This document shows positions 1 to 10,611 of a stretch of DNA of 64,000 nt, in pieces. Below the pieces are notes generated by a model. It had not been told where the DNA came from. It did not search any database and was given only the letters and a program-made list of their open reading frames with translations. The position numbers and the translations under genes were made by a program. Positions within the stretch are counted from its first letter, which is position 1, and the number at the start of each line of letters is the position of its first letter. This DNA comes from Rhizomys pruinosus (taxonomy: Eukaryota > Chordata > Mammalia > Rodentia > Spalacidae): positions 164,307 through 228,306 of the forward strand of contig VZQC01001015.1 of NCBI GenBank assembly GCA_009823505.1. Reading direction: 5' to 3'.

Positions 1-740
1 TTGTTCCACTTTTGTGTATTTTAAAATTTTTCATAATCTTTCCTTGAGGTTTTTAGTTGTTCTGTGTTATCTTCCAGGTCTGATACTCTTTGTTCTGCTT
101 CCTCCATTCTGCTTCTGAGGCTTTTTCCATTCCTTTCCTCTTGAATGGATGAATGTCTGATTTCTTTTTTCATTTCCTCTTCTGATTTCTTTAGTATTTC
201 TACTTCTTTTTGGAGCTTCTCAATCTCTTCCTGTAGCTCTTTGCTTCATTGGTTAGTTTCTTTATCTTTTTCAGCATGGGATCTTTTCAGTGTTTCTACT
301 TCCTTCTGGAGTTTGTCATTCTTTCTCTCTAGGTCCCTCTTGAGTTCTTCATTTTCTTTTCTTAGTTCTTTGATTTGCTCTTTATAATCTTGTAGTTCTC
401 TAAATATGTTCCTAATTGTGTTTCTGATATCTGTGTCTTGGGGCATCCCCAGAGGGATCCCACTGTAGGAATCTTCCATAGGGTTGGTAGAGCTTGGTGC
501 GGGATTATCCTGCCCCTTTCCCATGTTGTCTCTTCTTCTTGTTCCTGGCATATGGGCTTCTCCTTGTCTGTATTCCAATGCGAGTCCTAAATGCCCCTTC
601 ACTGTGTTGAAGGCTTGCCTTGCTTACCTCCTTCAGATGCCTTCGTAATCCCAGTTGGGGGGGGGGCTCTTTAGCCGGTGCTCTGGTACCTGTGCTTCAG
701 CTTGTCTCAGGAGATCTCAGATCCAAATGACTTCTCTTCT
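1..740 (-). pseudogene. LINE-1 5' end with decayed ORF1 (antisense)
   Basis: Read on the minus strand, 602-246 is an open frame of 118 codons beginning MKGHLGLALE with a second Met at MGKGQDNPAP, followed by a heptad-rich Glu/Lys/Leu coiled coil. An in-frame TGA at 246-248 interrupts it; the same frame then continues as coiled coil (EELQEEIEKLQKE type) and reaches RMEEAEQRVSDLED, which resembles the hinge of L1 ORF1p, before another stop near the window edge. L1 ORF1p is the trimeric RNA-binding chaperone of LINE-1. Bases 603-740 would be 5'UTR with a G9 run. ORF2 would lie outside the window to the left. Inactive copy; L1 identity is fairly sure, subfamily unknown. Confidence 0.8.
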
Positions 741-819
741 ATGAAAATATGTGCATCATCCTTGATGTTTGTTACCTTTTTCTTTTTAAATTTTACATCA
801 TTTATATATTTGTTTTTAA

Positions 820-938
820 TTTTGTTTGAGACAAAGTCCCAGGCAGCCTAGGTTAGCCTAGAACTCACTGTGATCTTCCGGTTTCAGGTTCCCAAGTGCT
901 GGAATGACAGGTATGTGCCACTACACCAAGTTTATTAT
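820..938 (-). mobile_element. B1-type SINE, old copy
   Basis: Reverse-oriented B1: GAGACAAAGTCCCAGGCAG, then a TAGAACTCACTGTGATCTTC segment and AAGTGCTGGAATGACAGG near the 5' end. Diverged, with a T-rich tail side at 800-820. Confidence 0.7.
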
Positions 939-977
939 TTTTTTTAAAATGACTTTCCTTTGCCTAATAACATGCTG

Positions 978-1095
978 TCATCCCAGCACTATGGAGGTGG
1001 TGTCAGAGAATCATGAGTTCAAGGTCATCCTGGACTACATACAGAGTTAGAGGCTAGTCTGGGCAAGTGAAATATCCCTCGGAAAACAAACAAAA
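978..1095 (+). mobile_element. B1/B4-like SINE fragment
   Basis: Plus-strand CATCCCAGCACTATGGAGG, GAGTTCAAGGTCATCCTGG and GGCTAGTCTGGGCAAG match the 7SL-derived half of B4/B1 SINEs; an A-rich tail (AAACAAACAAAAAAG) follows. Confidence 0.6.
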
Positions 1096-1367
1096 AAGTT
1101 GGCTCTCCTAGGATGAGGCAAACTTCTCTTCTTATCCTACGTGTATTCTACTGTGAGCTGGAATTAACTTAGCTAGTCAACTCCCTACAGACTTGCTCAG
1201 GAGCTAACCTAACGTACACATAGTCCCTCACTGACACTCTCTCCCCTCGTGATTTTAGATTATATCATGCTGACAATTCAAGTTAGCCATTACAAGATGT
1301 TACTGAACATTAGGCAGCACGTAGGTCAGTTTGACCATGGAAGCTTCTCTGGTTCTGAAATAGTGAG

Positions 1368-1735
1368 CTTTAGCTGTCAATTGGACAAACTAGAGTTACC
1401 CCAGGAAGAGGGAACCTCAGCTTAAGAATTTCCTTGCCTGACCTGTTGTCATGTCTGTGGGACATTTTTTTCTTGATTGCTAATTGACCTAAGAGGCCGA
1501 GCCCACCGTGAAGGGTGTCATCCCTAGGCAGGAGGGCTAGCTGAGCAAGCCGGGAGAAACAAGCCAGTAAGTGACATTCCTCCATGGTCTCTTCTGTTCC
1601 TGTCTCCAGGCTCCTGCCTTGAGTCTCTGCCCTGGCTTTCCTCAAGGATGAACTGTAACTTGTAAACTGAAATGCTCCCTTTTCCCCAGTTTATCACAAC
1701 AACAGAACAGGCCCCAAATGTTGAAAGTACTAAGG
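1368..1735 (+). mobile_element. ERVL/MaLR-type solitary LTR
   Basis: Contains the rodent LTR landmarks CTGTCAATTGGACAAACTAG, TTCTTGATTGCTAATTGACC, GCCCACCGTGAAGGGTG, GCAAGCCAGTAAG and a degraded AATGCTCCCTTTTCC/TTTATCACAACAACAGA 3' end. Same family as the copies near 15.1, 23.3, 24.1, 47.7, 56.9 and 62.5 kb. No internal retroviral sequence follows. Confidence 0.7.
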
Positions 1736-2295
1736 TCAGGAACCCCTGGTTTCTGTGAAGCTCAAGGCTGCTTCTTCGGGTTAGCGCTGTGCCCTTCACA
1801 AAGCTGCCTCCAAGCTGCAAAGGGGCTTTGGCTCACGTGGATCCATTTCTGCCGGGTCGGGTAGCCTCCTTCAGAACCATTGTGTGATGTAGGGTAGAAC
1901 CAACGTTGGTCTGAACATCTTGCAGGTAATCTGTGTGGTGGGGCTGAGTGGGCAGCTCTTACCTAGACAGCCACATCAGTGTTTCTGCTTCTGGGCATCA
2001 ATGATGCTCACCTGGAGACAAACTGTTCTTGAAACTTCATTTTAAAGGATTTTATTTTGTTTAAAGTCCTGAAGCATCAAACACAAAACCATTGACACAG
2101 GAAACAATATCTCATGGATTCTTTCTCCTGCTATTCAGGGGTCTATTATATCAGATGGAGGGAGAGTGGAAGGAAAACAAGGAACACGGATGTTCTTTTC
2201 CCTCCATGGTCTTGTGGAGTAGAGCTGGCATTGCCCAGGTGACTCTCAAGAGTGACAGGTGACTTCAGGCTCAGGGAACCCAGTGTCCTTGTCTC
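1736..2295. other. No gene or repeat recognised
   Basis: Unique-looking sequence; no open frame, splice-site pair or repeat signature that I can defend. Confidence 0.5.
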
Positions 2296-2440
2296 GATTG
2301 TTCACCTCTGCCAAAGTAGCATGCAAGAATTTTAGGCAGTTTATAAATGAATATGCAATGGTGTGTTCTAATAAAGCTTTATTTACAAAAACAGGAGGCT
2401 AGCGGGATTTGCTTGTGTGTTGCAGATTCCTGATCTCTCT
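2296..2440. mobile_element. MER1-type (hAT-Charlie) DNA transposon fossil
   Basis: Carries the characteristic block AATGGTGTGTTCTAATAAAG...TTTATTTACAAAAACAGG followed by a degraded GATTCCTGATCTCTCTGG terminus. A second copy of the same family lies at 59.8-60.3 kb. Ancient non-autonomous element. Confidence 0.6.
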
Positions 2441-2773
2441 GGTCTAGAGGAGTTAGACTGACGTTGCTCAGATAAGTACCTGATGAATCTCATTTTGCCA
2501 TCTGTCTCATAGCCTGTTCCCTTGGCCCTGGATGTGATAATTCCTTTGTCATTTTGTCACGTAGAACTCAGTGGACATGTTACTGGGCCATCTATAACCA
2601 TGGATTAAATATAAAAAGCCCCTTACTTTTCCATCACAAGGCCTGTGATGGGTCTCAACCAAAATGTCTTGTTCTTTGTTAAGTCTTTAAGTATTTTTCT
2701 TTGTTTTAATTTTCTTTTCTCTTTTCTTTTCTAGTCTGCTTTCTTGTATGAGCACACACACATCTTCCCAGGG

Positions 2774-2775
2774 AC

Positions 2776-2834
<59 letters not shown>
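2774..2834. repeat. (CA)n microsatellite
   Basis: About 30 CA units with one CAAACA interruption near the start. Explains the His/Thr open frame over it. Confidence 0.98.
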
Positions 2835-2835
<1 letters not shown>

Positions 2836-2859
2836 GCAGCTACTTATCTTCTTCTTTAG

Positions 2860-3421
2860 AACTGTGCCTGACACAGCAGTTACTATTGTATAGCTATTTC
2901 CTCCAAGATAAAACCTCCCATCCTGGAGGAAAGCTCATTACGACACAGGATGTTCTAAAGGGAGGTGAAACATTCCATCCTTCAGGAAAGAAAAGGAAGT
3001 AACTAACTCAAAGGTTTCAGGAAGTCCCGAAACTGACCAGATCTACTAGGTCCCTCCTTCCCCAAACCTATCTAAGCAGTAAGAGAGCTGAGAGACATCT
3101 CAGACCAGACCAGCTGCCTGGAAGAGGCAGACACCAGCCACGCTGCTTGGAAATGTGACTCTTCTACCTGTTGATCTACCTGCAGGTTGTGTAGTGAGCT
3201 CGAAGATCCCAGCTTCCATGAGCTGCCAGCCATGTTGGGGTGGGGTTTGGTGATGCAGCTGTCTTTGCTTCATTTCTTTCCCTGTCACCCATGTTCTGAA
3301 CATCTTGCAAGTAAGCAACCCCAATAAAACTCTCTGGGTCATCAAATTGGACTTTGGTGGTGTCCTTACCAAGGTATGTCATTGATTTTCTGTCTCAGGT
3401 GGGTCATGTCAGGACTCACAG
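2860..3421 (+). mobile_element. ERV LTR with poly(A) signal
   Basis: LTR-like layout: degenerate TATA region CCTATCTAAGCAGTAAGAG near 3068, then AATAAA at 3323-3328 followed by a T/G-rich stretch (GACTTTGGTGGTGTCC) and an end near TGTCAGGACTCACA. The order promoter, poly(A) signal, U5-like end is plus strand. I believe this is a class I/II rodent LTR rather than MaLR but cannot name it. The left edge is uncertain. Confidence 0.55.
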
Positions 3422-3975
3422 AAACTGACTCCCACCGCAGACCCTAGGTAGAAATAGCTTCTGCATCAAACTCAAGCAGAAACTTCCTCACTTTGGGCCC
3501 GGAATGTAGGCAGCAGCCAAAAGTTATTTTCTGCATAAAAAGCAGACGGGGAAAAATCAGTTACTTACTCCAGACTGTGACAGAGAGACTTCCTCATCAG
3601 AGCCCGTCAGAAAAGAGAGAGGGAGAAAGAAAAAAGTTTTCCCCGATTTAAGAACTTTCAGCAGATAATCTTGTAGTTGCATGGCTGGAAACCCCCAAAC
3701 TCCCTCCCCTTTTGCATTGCCAGCCCCCAGTTAACGTCCATCCTAGCCCACTTAAAAACTTTACCAGCCATTTCATTGCTAGTTTACTCATTCCCAAATT
3801 AAAGGATAGCCACCCCCCCCTGCACTCCCAGTAAAGCTTGTTAAAGGCTAGCCCCCCTTGCATTCCCAATAAGGCTTGTTCCATCTTTTGGGGCCTCTTG
3901 CTTCCTTTTTTGCACACGATGACACTAGTCACACACATTAACAGGTCGACATTTGTTCGTGTCTCTCCAGGGCCA
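3422..3975 (+). mobile_element. Second LTR-like segment with duplicated 3' block
   Basis: Directly abuts the previous LTR. Ends with CCCAATAAGGCTTGTTCC, TTGGGGCCTCTTGCTTCC and TCGACATTTGTTCGTGTCTC, typical of a rodent ERV R-U5 region. A block of about 40 bp (GTTAAAGGCTAGCC...) is tandemly doubled at 3804-3881. No gag/pol reading frame. Could also be ERV internal or leader sequence. Confidence 0.45.
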
Positions 3976-3976
3976 C

Positions 3977-3979
<3 letters not shown>

Positions 3980-4016
<37 letters not shown>
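3980..4016. repeat. (CA)n microsatellite
   Basis: Uninterrupted CA array immediately left of a (TTTA)n array. Confidence 0.98.
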
Positions 4017-4018
<2 letters not shown>

Positions 4019-4027
4019 GTATGAAGA

Positions 4028-4028
4028 T

Positions 4029-4067
<39 letters not shown>

Positions 4068-4326
4068 TAGACAGGGTCTCCCTGTAGCCCCAGCTGGCCT
4101 GGAACTCACTCTGTAGACCAGCCTTGAACTCACAGAGATCTGCCTGCCTCTGCCTCCCGAGTGCTGGGATTAAAGGCGTGTGCCACCATGCTTGCTTCTT
4201 TTTTTTTTTTTTACCATGCTTGCTTAAAGATGGTTCTTAGCCATCATGTGGGTGCTGGGAATCGAACCCGGGGTCCTCTGCTAGAGCAGTTGGTGCTCTT
4301 AACTGCTGAGTCATCTCTCCAGCCCC
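4028..4326 (-). mobile_element. B2-B1 composite SINE, copy 1
   Basis: On the minus strand the order is: B2 head GGGGCTGGAGAGATGACTCA with Pol III box A and B motifs (ACTCAGCAGTTAAGAG; GGTTCGATTCCC) to AAGAACCATCTTTAAG, then a full B1 (7SL-derived) starting GGCACACGCC and ending CTACAGGGAGACCCTGTCT, then an (AAAT)n tail (4028-4068 on plus). The B2-to-B1 joint is the same as in the copies at 21.4 and 48.3 kb. A 15-bp T-rich insertion with its own direct repeats lies at the joint. Confidence 0.85.
4198..4212 (-). repeat. Poly(A)-only insertion with 13-bp direct repeats
   Basis: CTTTTTTTTTTTTTT lies between two exact copies of ACCATGCTTGCTT (4185-4197 and 4213-4225). The other two composite SINE copies have this site empty, so the insert and the second repeat were added later. 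It looks like a target-primed reverse transcription event that copied only a poly(A) tail. Confidence 0.65.
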
Positions 4327-4477
4327 AAGAAAATGTATAAAACTATATTTAGTCATGGGATATAAACTTGTCCTGGTGGGAAGGGGTTAATAGTGGGACT
4401 TAAATTTGTCCTATGGGAGGATCAAGTTTTGTACCTGGCACCTTAAACTGTCACTGGAGGAAGTGTAATTCTAGTAG
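4327..4477. other. Short unique stretch
   Basis: No signature recognised. Confidence 0.4.
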
Positions 4478-4645
4478 CCAGCATTAAGTGATGACTATAA
4501 TGTGCCAGGCAATGTTCTGAGCATTTACACATATTAGCATTTTTATGAGGTAAGAATTGATATTATCATTCATTGTGTGTGTGAGAAAAGGACTGAGATT
4601 AGTAACTTTCTTCGAAGAACTAGTAAGTCTCACACTGAAACTAGG
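4478..4645 (+). mobile_element. MIR SINE fossil
   Basis: AATGTGCCAGGCAATGTTCT, GCATTTACACATATTAG and GGACTGAGATTAGTAAC follow the MIR consensus order (poorly conserved CORE-SINE shared by mammals). Confidence 0.6.
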
Positions 4646-4696
4646 AAGGGCTGTCTTCACAGTCTCTACAACTTGACAAAAGAAGTAAATATATGC

Positions 4697-4985
4697 AAAT
4701 TTAAAAATCGTGGGCTAGGGAGATGGCTCAGTGAGCAAGAGTACTTGCCTTCTAAACATGAGAATCTGAGTTCAAATCCCCAGCATCCACATAAAAAGTT
4801 TCATCAGACCACATATGGCCATGCATGCCTATAACCCCAAAGCTGGAGAAGAGGGTGAGACAGGAGGATGGCTGGGGTTTGTGGGATGTCAGCTGAGCTC
4901 CAGGGTCAGGTAGGAAGCAGGATACCCATCATCCTCCTTTGGTCTCTGGGCATGCATATCTTCCTGCAACTGCGCACACACACAG
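4697..4985 (+). mobile_element. B4-type dimeric SINE
   Basis: tRNA-like head GGGAGATGGCTCAGTGAGCA, box B region GAGTTCAAATCCCCAGCATC, then a B1-like part (GCATGCCTATAACCCC, GACAGGAGGATGGCTGGGG) and a 3' end running into CACACACAC. Family naming (B4/RSINE class) is from memory. Confidence 0.7.
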
Positions 4986-5064
4986 TTAATAATTACCTAT
5001 CCAGAAAGTGCTTGAAAGCTAAACTAGTTTATTGGGCTGGAGAAGAAAGGGCAGGTAGTAGGAG

Positions 5065-5132
5065 AGTCAGAGACTGGAGACAGAGACAGAGAGACAGAGA
5101 AACAGAGACAAAGAGAGACAGAGATCAAGACC
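5065..5132. repeat. (GA)n / (GACA)n-rich simple repeat
   Basis: Imperfect GAGACAGAGA repetition. Confidence 0.85.
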
Positions 5133-5145
5133 AAGGCCATCTGGA

Positions 5146-6664
5146 TTGGCTAAGATGTCAAAGATAGGAGAAGGTTTTATGGTATTTCAGAAGTGTCATC
5201 TTTTCAGATAGAAAGGAGATGAGAGAAACAGTTTGGAGAATTAGAGCGACTTTCAGATTATTGCTATTCATCATAAACAACTCCAACCAGACATTTTCCT
5301 CCCAACAACTAGCTGGCAGCTTCTTCAAGTGCTTCCCTCCCCCAGTCGCAGAGCATGTCTCGCATTCCAAATCCAAGGGCATACTATTTGGTCATAGACT
5401 CTGACCTCTAGTCTTGAAGTCTTATACTTTGAATTTTAAAAGCCTTCTTCCAGAAAAGCTTAACACCATCCTATTAAATAAGTCCCAGATACCCAGACAG
5501 TCTGAATGGGATAAGGTGTAATTATTCATAAAGAAGACTTGTTCTGAGAAAATGACTGTGCTAAAGAGAGGGGAATCCCACATGCTTTTCTCTCACCACC
5601 TGTGATTTAGAACTAATTTCTTTTGTATGTACCAGAAAAGGGTGGCCTTGGGGGTCGCGCTGCCTCCGTGAGAGTCCTTTGGTTCATCCTCGCGGGCCAC
5701 TATGCTTGCTTAGGCTGCAGCATGCTGTGTGGCGGCAACCTTGTCTACGTTTATCTGCACGCCGCTTTTTATTATTAAATGGTGCGTAATCAGATGAGGA
5801 CACAGTCCATTCTGCCCTGTAAACCAGGACTGCGCTCTCATCTTACCTTGGAAATGGGTTTGATGGGACTCTGGATTTTAAATACACACCTATCTTCTCC
5901 TGGCTTACCAGATCTTGAGAGTTCTAGCCTCTGCCTGCCTTTCCATCTTCAACCGATCCCTCGCTCTTGTTCTGTCCAGTGAAAGGCTCGGGATCTTCTT
6001 CCATTTTCTTGATCCAGTGCAATGCTTCCTGCAGATTCTATTTTTGTTGCCTGGAGACCCCTTCTTCCAACCCGGTCTGTTGCAGTGCATCCTTGCAGTT
6101 CCACCTAACAGCAGCCTCCACCAGGAGCCCCTCCCTGACTTCGCCAACTTCTCCGCACTAAGCTACTTTCAGCATTACCTGTTATCAGACCGCCATTTTC
6201 CTCCCCTCTACAGACAACACGACTAAAACTAGATATGCATTTGTGCTGTTCTTCACTAAACGTATATTTTTCTAACAAGCTGAAAACGTCATTATTCAAG
6301 GCCTCTTTGGTGCACAGAACATGGCAGCTACCCAATAAAGAAAAGAATACACATGTGTTAAAGAGCAAGTGAGTAGACATTTTAGTCAGTTACTTAATCT
6401 TGCAGATTCTGATTTGGGAATATAAACGTCAACTCAAGGTCCTCCAAACTCACTCTGGATTCTATCACTCGTTTACATAAAATTTTTACATTATTTAATT
6501 CAAACATTTATTTATAATTTTGAGCCATCTTTGAACAAGAAAATGTCTACTCGAATGATTATATCAACATGCTCTTCAATTGTGTATCAAGATGCACGTC
6601 TATTGTATGAATTCTAGCTGTTGAAAGCATAATACTTTGTTGAAAACCCCAAGTACATTTATCT
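5146..6664. other. Unique region, no gene recognised
   Basis: No repeat family recognised. A mild CpG clustering occurs at 5645-5765 (several CG within 120 bp) but is far too short for a CpG island. An open stretch of 103 codons at 5915-6226 has no recognisable domain, no good start context and biased Leu/Phe/Ser content; I do not call it a gene. Confidence 0.5.
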
Positions 6665-6667
6665 TGG

Positions 6668-6975
6668 GACTTGTTTTAATTTCTTTATTATTGCTGTGAT
6701 AAAATACCTTGAAGAAAGCAACTTAAAAGAAAAGAGGTTTTTGGCTCACAATTCTAGATCAATAGTAGGTCAAGGCAGCAGACATATGAAACAGCTGGTC
6801 CCCTCAGGTTCAGAGTCCAGAGCAGAGAACGATGGATTAATCCAAGCCTGTCACTGCTCAGCTCCCTCCTTCCATTCCTCTACAATTCAGAATCCCTTTC
6901 CTCAGTTAACATAAGCCAATCTGCCATATACAAGCCCACAGGCCATCCTGAAGGAGACTGAGACTGTAGATCCAG
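6668..6975 (-). mobile_element. MaLR-type LTR, antisense
   Basis: Opens with TTGTTTTAATTTCTTTATTATTGCTGTGATAAAATACC-like sequence and GGCTCACAATTCT, then the AGCCAATCTGCCATATACAAG end block. This is the reverse complement of the usual TATTTTATCACAGCAA LTR 3' end. Confidence 0.6.
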
Positions 6976-8405
6976 TCAAGTTCACAAGTACAACCCACCA
7001 TCCAGCACCACTACCCAGTACTGTATGATCGTCCAAAATTGAGCAGGTGATAAAAGAGGAAAGTATTTTGTCTTAGTGAAGAATGTGTAGATTGTTAAAC
7101 ACACTAGGGAAACCCAAGTGGGGGCCTTGAAAGGAACTGTTTTCTAAATATATCTGACCAGAGAGAATCACCAAGTTAGAGATCATTCTTTGTCAATGCC
7201 ACTGAATATAGGGAAGGGCGGATCAATATTTCATGTTTATACCTGCTTGGGGAGCTAAGACTATATTGATTTCTTTAAAAGAAGAAACTCCAGCTCTCCC
7301 ATGAACCAAATTTGGGGACCTGTGTTCTCTACCTGGCAGTGCCAGGCAACTTCCGATTAGGCAATTAGACGGTGACTCTGGCTTATGAACTTACCATCAC
7401 CAAGGACTATATCATTAGAATGGAGGGCTGGGCTGCCTGTTTTCATTTTTGACGTGGAACTCTCATGGAGAGAATGGAAGGGCAGTGAGTTCATGGATAT
7501 TTAAGAAGTGAAATCAATGTTTTTAATAACACTCCTGAAGACTGTTTGGGAGAAGACAAGTCATATTCAATCTGGGGAAGTACTCAGATTTTGAAGTACA
7601 GCTGTAAAAGTGGACAATCAAGAAAAACTTGAAGAGACAGATTCCAGTAGAAGACAATTGAGAAAGATCCTGATAGAAAACAAAACAGGAAAAAATATTC
7701 CAAAGGATTCATGTCTAAAAACCTGGAAAAATATGGGCTCAATGGCTGGGTACTCATCAGAACCCTAATCAATAATATTTACTTTATTTAATGACTACCA
7801 GTATGATTCACGAATTTGATGATGAACAGGACAGTTTCAGAGCCTCTGCTATTTTTAACTAAGAAGGAAGGATAAATATGTAGGATATAAAAGGTCATGA
7901 ATTTTAAAATAAAAATAGCATGAGGGCTTGTGGGTGGAGTTAAGTATCTCCATGGAATACAGAGTTAAATAGATTATCACATGTTCCCTTCGAGAGCATT
8001 TGAAAAATGAGGGCCAAATATATTTTATGGAATGAAGATCTTCATAGTGCAGATAGCTGCTGACTTGAAGCTGCAGCTAAAATAAATACAATATCTTCTG
8101 AGTGCTGTTCACAGACACTGGTGACCTATCAATTTTCCTATCTTGGGAAAGCGAGCCAGTGGATGACAGCCCTCTCCCAGGAGAGTGGTTGATATACGTT
8201 AAGTGGCTGTATCTCTGCTTCTGATTATTAATTGTGGCTAATACATAGAGAGAAGATGCCCCCAGACTCTGCAGATGCTTCTTGGAGCCCAGAGGTCTTC
8301 AGGCCTATTGAAAAGACTGAGAAATTCAAGATTTGGTTTTCTGGTTGGTCTGAACAGATCCCAAGACCAAGCATGACCATGCTCAAACAGTTATCAAGCA
8401 AGCAC
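6976..8405. other. Unique region, no gene recognised
   Basis: A/T-rich unique-looking sequence. No coding frame over 75 codons with recognisable content. Confidence 0.5.
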
Positions 8406-8409
8406 CTGA

Positions 8410-8690
8410 CAAGAAGCAATTCATGGGAGTTGTGTTTATTATAGCTCACGGTTTGAGAGGGTATCCTCCATCATGGCGTAAGCCGTGACAATGTTTTGTG
8501 CAGTGAGTGGGTGTAGAAGGCAACTGCTACTTAAACATCCCAGGGCAGGAAGCACAGGAAAGGCAGAAGCCGGACCAGGGTCAGGGAACTCACTTCCTCC
8601 AGCTGGGCCATATCCCCTCCACAATCTCTCCCAGAGTCACCAGCTGGGAACCATGTTTTGAATTACATGAGCCAGATGGGGACACTTTAT
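8410..8690 (-). mobile_element. ERVL/MaLR-type LTR, antisense
   Basis: GTTTATTATAGCTCACGGTT, ATCCTCCATCATGGCG and GGAAGCACAGGAAAGGCAGA match reverse-oriented rodent LTRs. Truncated at the far side. Confidence 0.5.
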
Positions 8691-9368
8691 AGCTAAACTA
8701 TAACAAAGGTCCTAGGAGGGTCCTGCCAGTGTATTATGGTTCTTGCCTTGAGAACTTCCGTAAAGTGAAATGTTTTAAGCATAATTGGTTAAGACACTAT
8801 CTTTTCCCTCTTCAACTTCCCCTCCATTACAATTTCCCAGAATTAGGAATTATTTGAATGGCTATTGGCATTTCGTGTTCTAGTTATGGGAAAGGTGAAT
8901 GCAGGGCAACTTTAGACAGGGCTTAATATGATGAGTCTGTGTGGTCCACTGTCACCATCAGTTATGAGTAAGGGGCTGTTAGTATTTTTGTCGAGGAGTG
9001 ACTTCTATAAAGGTGCCCAGACAACTGCACAAATGAATCACTGCTTCACTGGGCAGGTACAGGGTCAATGTCCAGACTGCAAAATGAAGAAAGCCTGAGC
9101 TGTATAAACCATCAACGGGCAGTAGAGGAGGAAAGTGGTTGGGAATGCAAGACACCCGATGAGGGGAAGACTTGATTCTCATTACCACTCAGTTGCAATG
9201 AAGTTGGATCTTTTTTTTTTTTAACAGTATACACATTAATGTCATGCACATAATTATAAATGTATCATATATTATTTTTTGGTGGGAAATTTTTAAATTA
9301 TCATGATCTCAGTGTTTTAATGTCTGCTGGTTTGACACAGAATACTAGTAACATACATGAGCTAGCAT
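8691..9368. other. Unique region, no gene recognised
   Basis: Nothing recognisable except a T12 run near 9210. Confidence 0.5.
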
Positions 9369-9385
9369 AAAAATCACAATATACC

Positions 9386-9625
9386 GGGCTGGAGAGATAG
9401 ACTAGCGGTTAAGAGTGCCGACTGCTCTTGCAGAGGACCCAGGTTCGATACCCAGTACCCACGTGGCAGCTGAGAACTGTCTGTAACTCCAATTCCAGGA
9501 GAACTCCAGTTCCAGAGGAATCTGAGACCCTCTTCTGACCTCCGAGGCATTGCACGACATGGGTGCACAGACCTGCATGCAGACAGTACATTCATACACA
9601 TAGAAAATAAATAAATAAAAATTAA
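9386..9625 (+). mobile_element. B2 SINE, 17-bp-duplication subfamily
   Basis: Head CGGGCTGGAGAGATAGACTA, box B GGTTCGATACCC, then the doubled unit CTCCAATTCCAGGAGAA / CTCCAGTTCCAGAGGAA, the GCATTGCACGACATGGGTGC block and an AAATAAATAAATAAAAATT tail. Flanked by near-identical direct repeats ending AAAATCACAATATACC (about 9369-9385) and AAAATCATAATATACC (about 9627-9643). Confidence 0.9.
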
Positions 9626-9643
9626 AAAAAATCATAATATACC

Positions 9644-10032
9644 ATTAAAAGTGTCATGACAAGCTGGGAGCTGGGCTTCCTTAATTCAGAGAGTTAATCA
9701 GTTTAGGATCAGTTCCTACACACAAAAAGGCTGAAATGTCCTTGAATTCCTACAGCTCTGTGAAAGAGACTTGAAAAAACATCTTTCTCAAATCTTACAA
9801 ATATCCTAAAAATGTAGATGTCATGATTGATAATATGTTTTTAATGTCAGATAACTATTTTCAAATTGTCAATAATTTTTAAGTTTGGATAAACCATAGT
9901 AGGAGAAAGAATAAATTATTTTCTATTTTCCTACAGAAATGTTTCACTAAATTATTTGTGACGAAGAAGTGATTGAAAAAAAAAAACCCTAACCACCATA
10001 GCAGGAAAAAAAAAACTTCTAAACTTCATAGG
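9644..10032. other. A/T-rich unique stretch
   Basis: No repeat or coding signal; contains two short A10 runs. Confidence 0.45.
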
Positions 10033-10264
10033 GGATTTACTTATTTAAATTTTGTTTATTATTTTAATTTACGGGTATGAGTGTATTGCCTGTATGTAGG
10101 TGCATGTTGTGCAATGACCAGTGAGGCCAGGAGAGGGCGCCAGGTTCCCCTGGAACTGGAGTTACAGATGGTTATTACCTGCCATGTATGTGCTGGGACT
10201 TGAACCCAATCTTGAGTCTCTGAGATATCGCAGTATCTTAACTGCTGAACCATTTTATTTATTT

Positions 10265-10304
<40 letters not shown>

Positions 10305-10308
10305 GGGG
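10033..10308 (-). mobile_element. B2-type SINE with (TTTA)n array
   Basis: Reverse B2: GGAACTGGAGTTACAGATGG, GTGCTGGGACTTGAACCC and CTTAACTGCTGAACCATTTT. The head then gives way at 10250 to a (TTTA)n array to 10308, probably expanded from the tail of a neighbouring element. Confidence 0.75.
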
Positions 10309-10448
10309 ATTTATTTTTAATGTGACTAAGCAACCATAATTTTCTATTTTGGTTTGCCGTTTTATGTCTTCTTTTCTTTTCTTTCTTTTTTTTTTTAATG
10401 TCTTCTTTCTTCTATTCCTTTTTTTTTCTATTTACTTTCTTCTAATTC

Positions 10449-10590
10449 TTTTTTTTTTTTTTTTTGTCTTTTCAAAACAGGGTCTCCCTGTAGCCCCAGC
10501 TGTCCTGGAACTCACTCTGTAGACCAGGCTGGCCTTGAACTCACAAAGACTCACCTGCCTCTGCCTCCCAAGTGCTAGGATTAAAGGCGT
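10449..10590 (-). mobile_element. B1 SINE
   Basis: Reverse B1 with a T17 tail, GGGTCTCCCTGTAGCCCCAG, GACCAGGCTGGCCTTGAACT and GTGCTAGGATTAAAGGCG. Carries the shortened CTCCCTGTAG motif of the local young subfamily. Confidence 0.9.
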
Positions 10591-10611
10591 TCTTCTGACA
10601 AGTTTTGCTTC

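Noticed and set aside
5645..5765. Possible CpG island/promoter
   Set aside because: Only about 120 bp, modest GC content, no TATA or transcript evidence nearby.
5915..6226. 103-codon frame in unique sequence
   Set aside because: No recognisable motif, three overlapping frames are also open, and codon content looks random.
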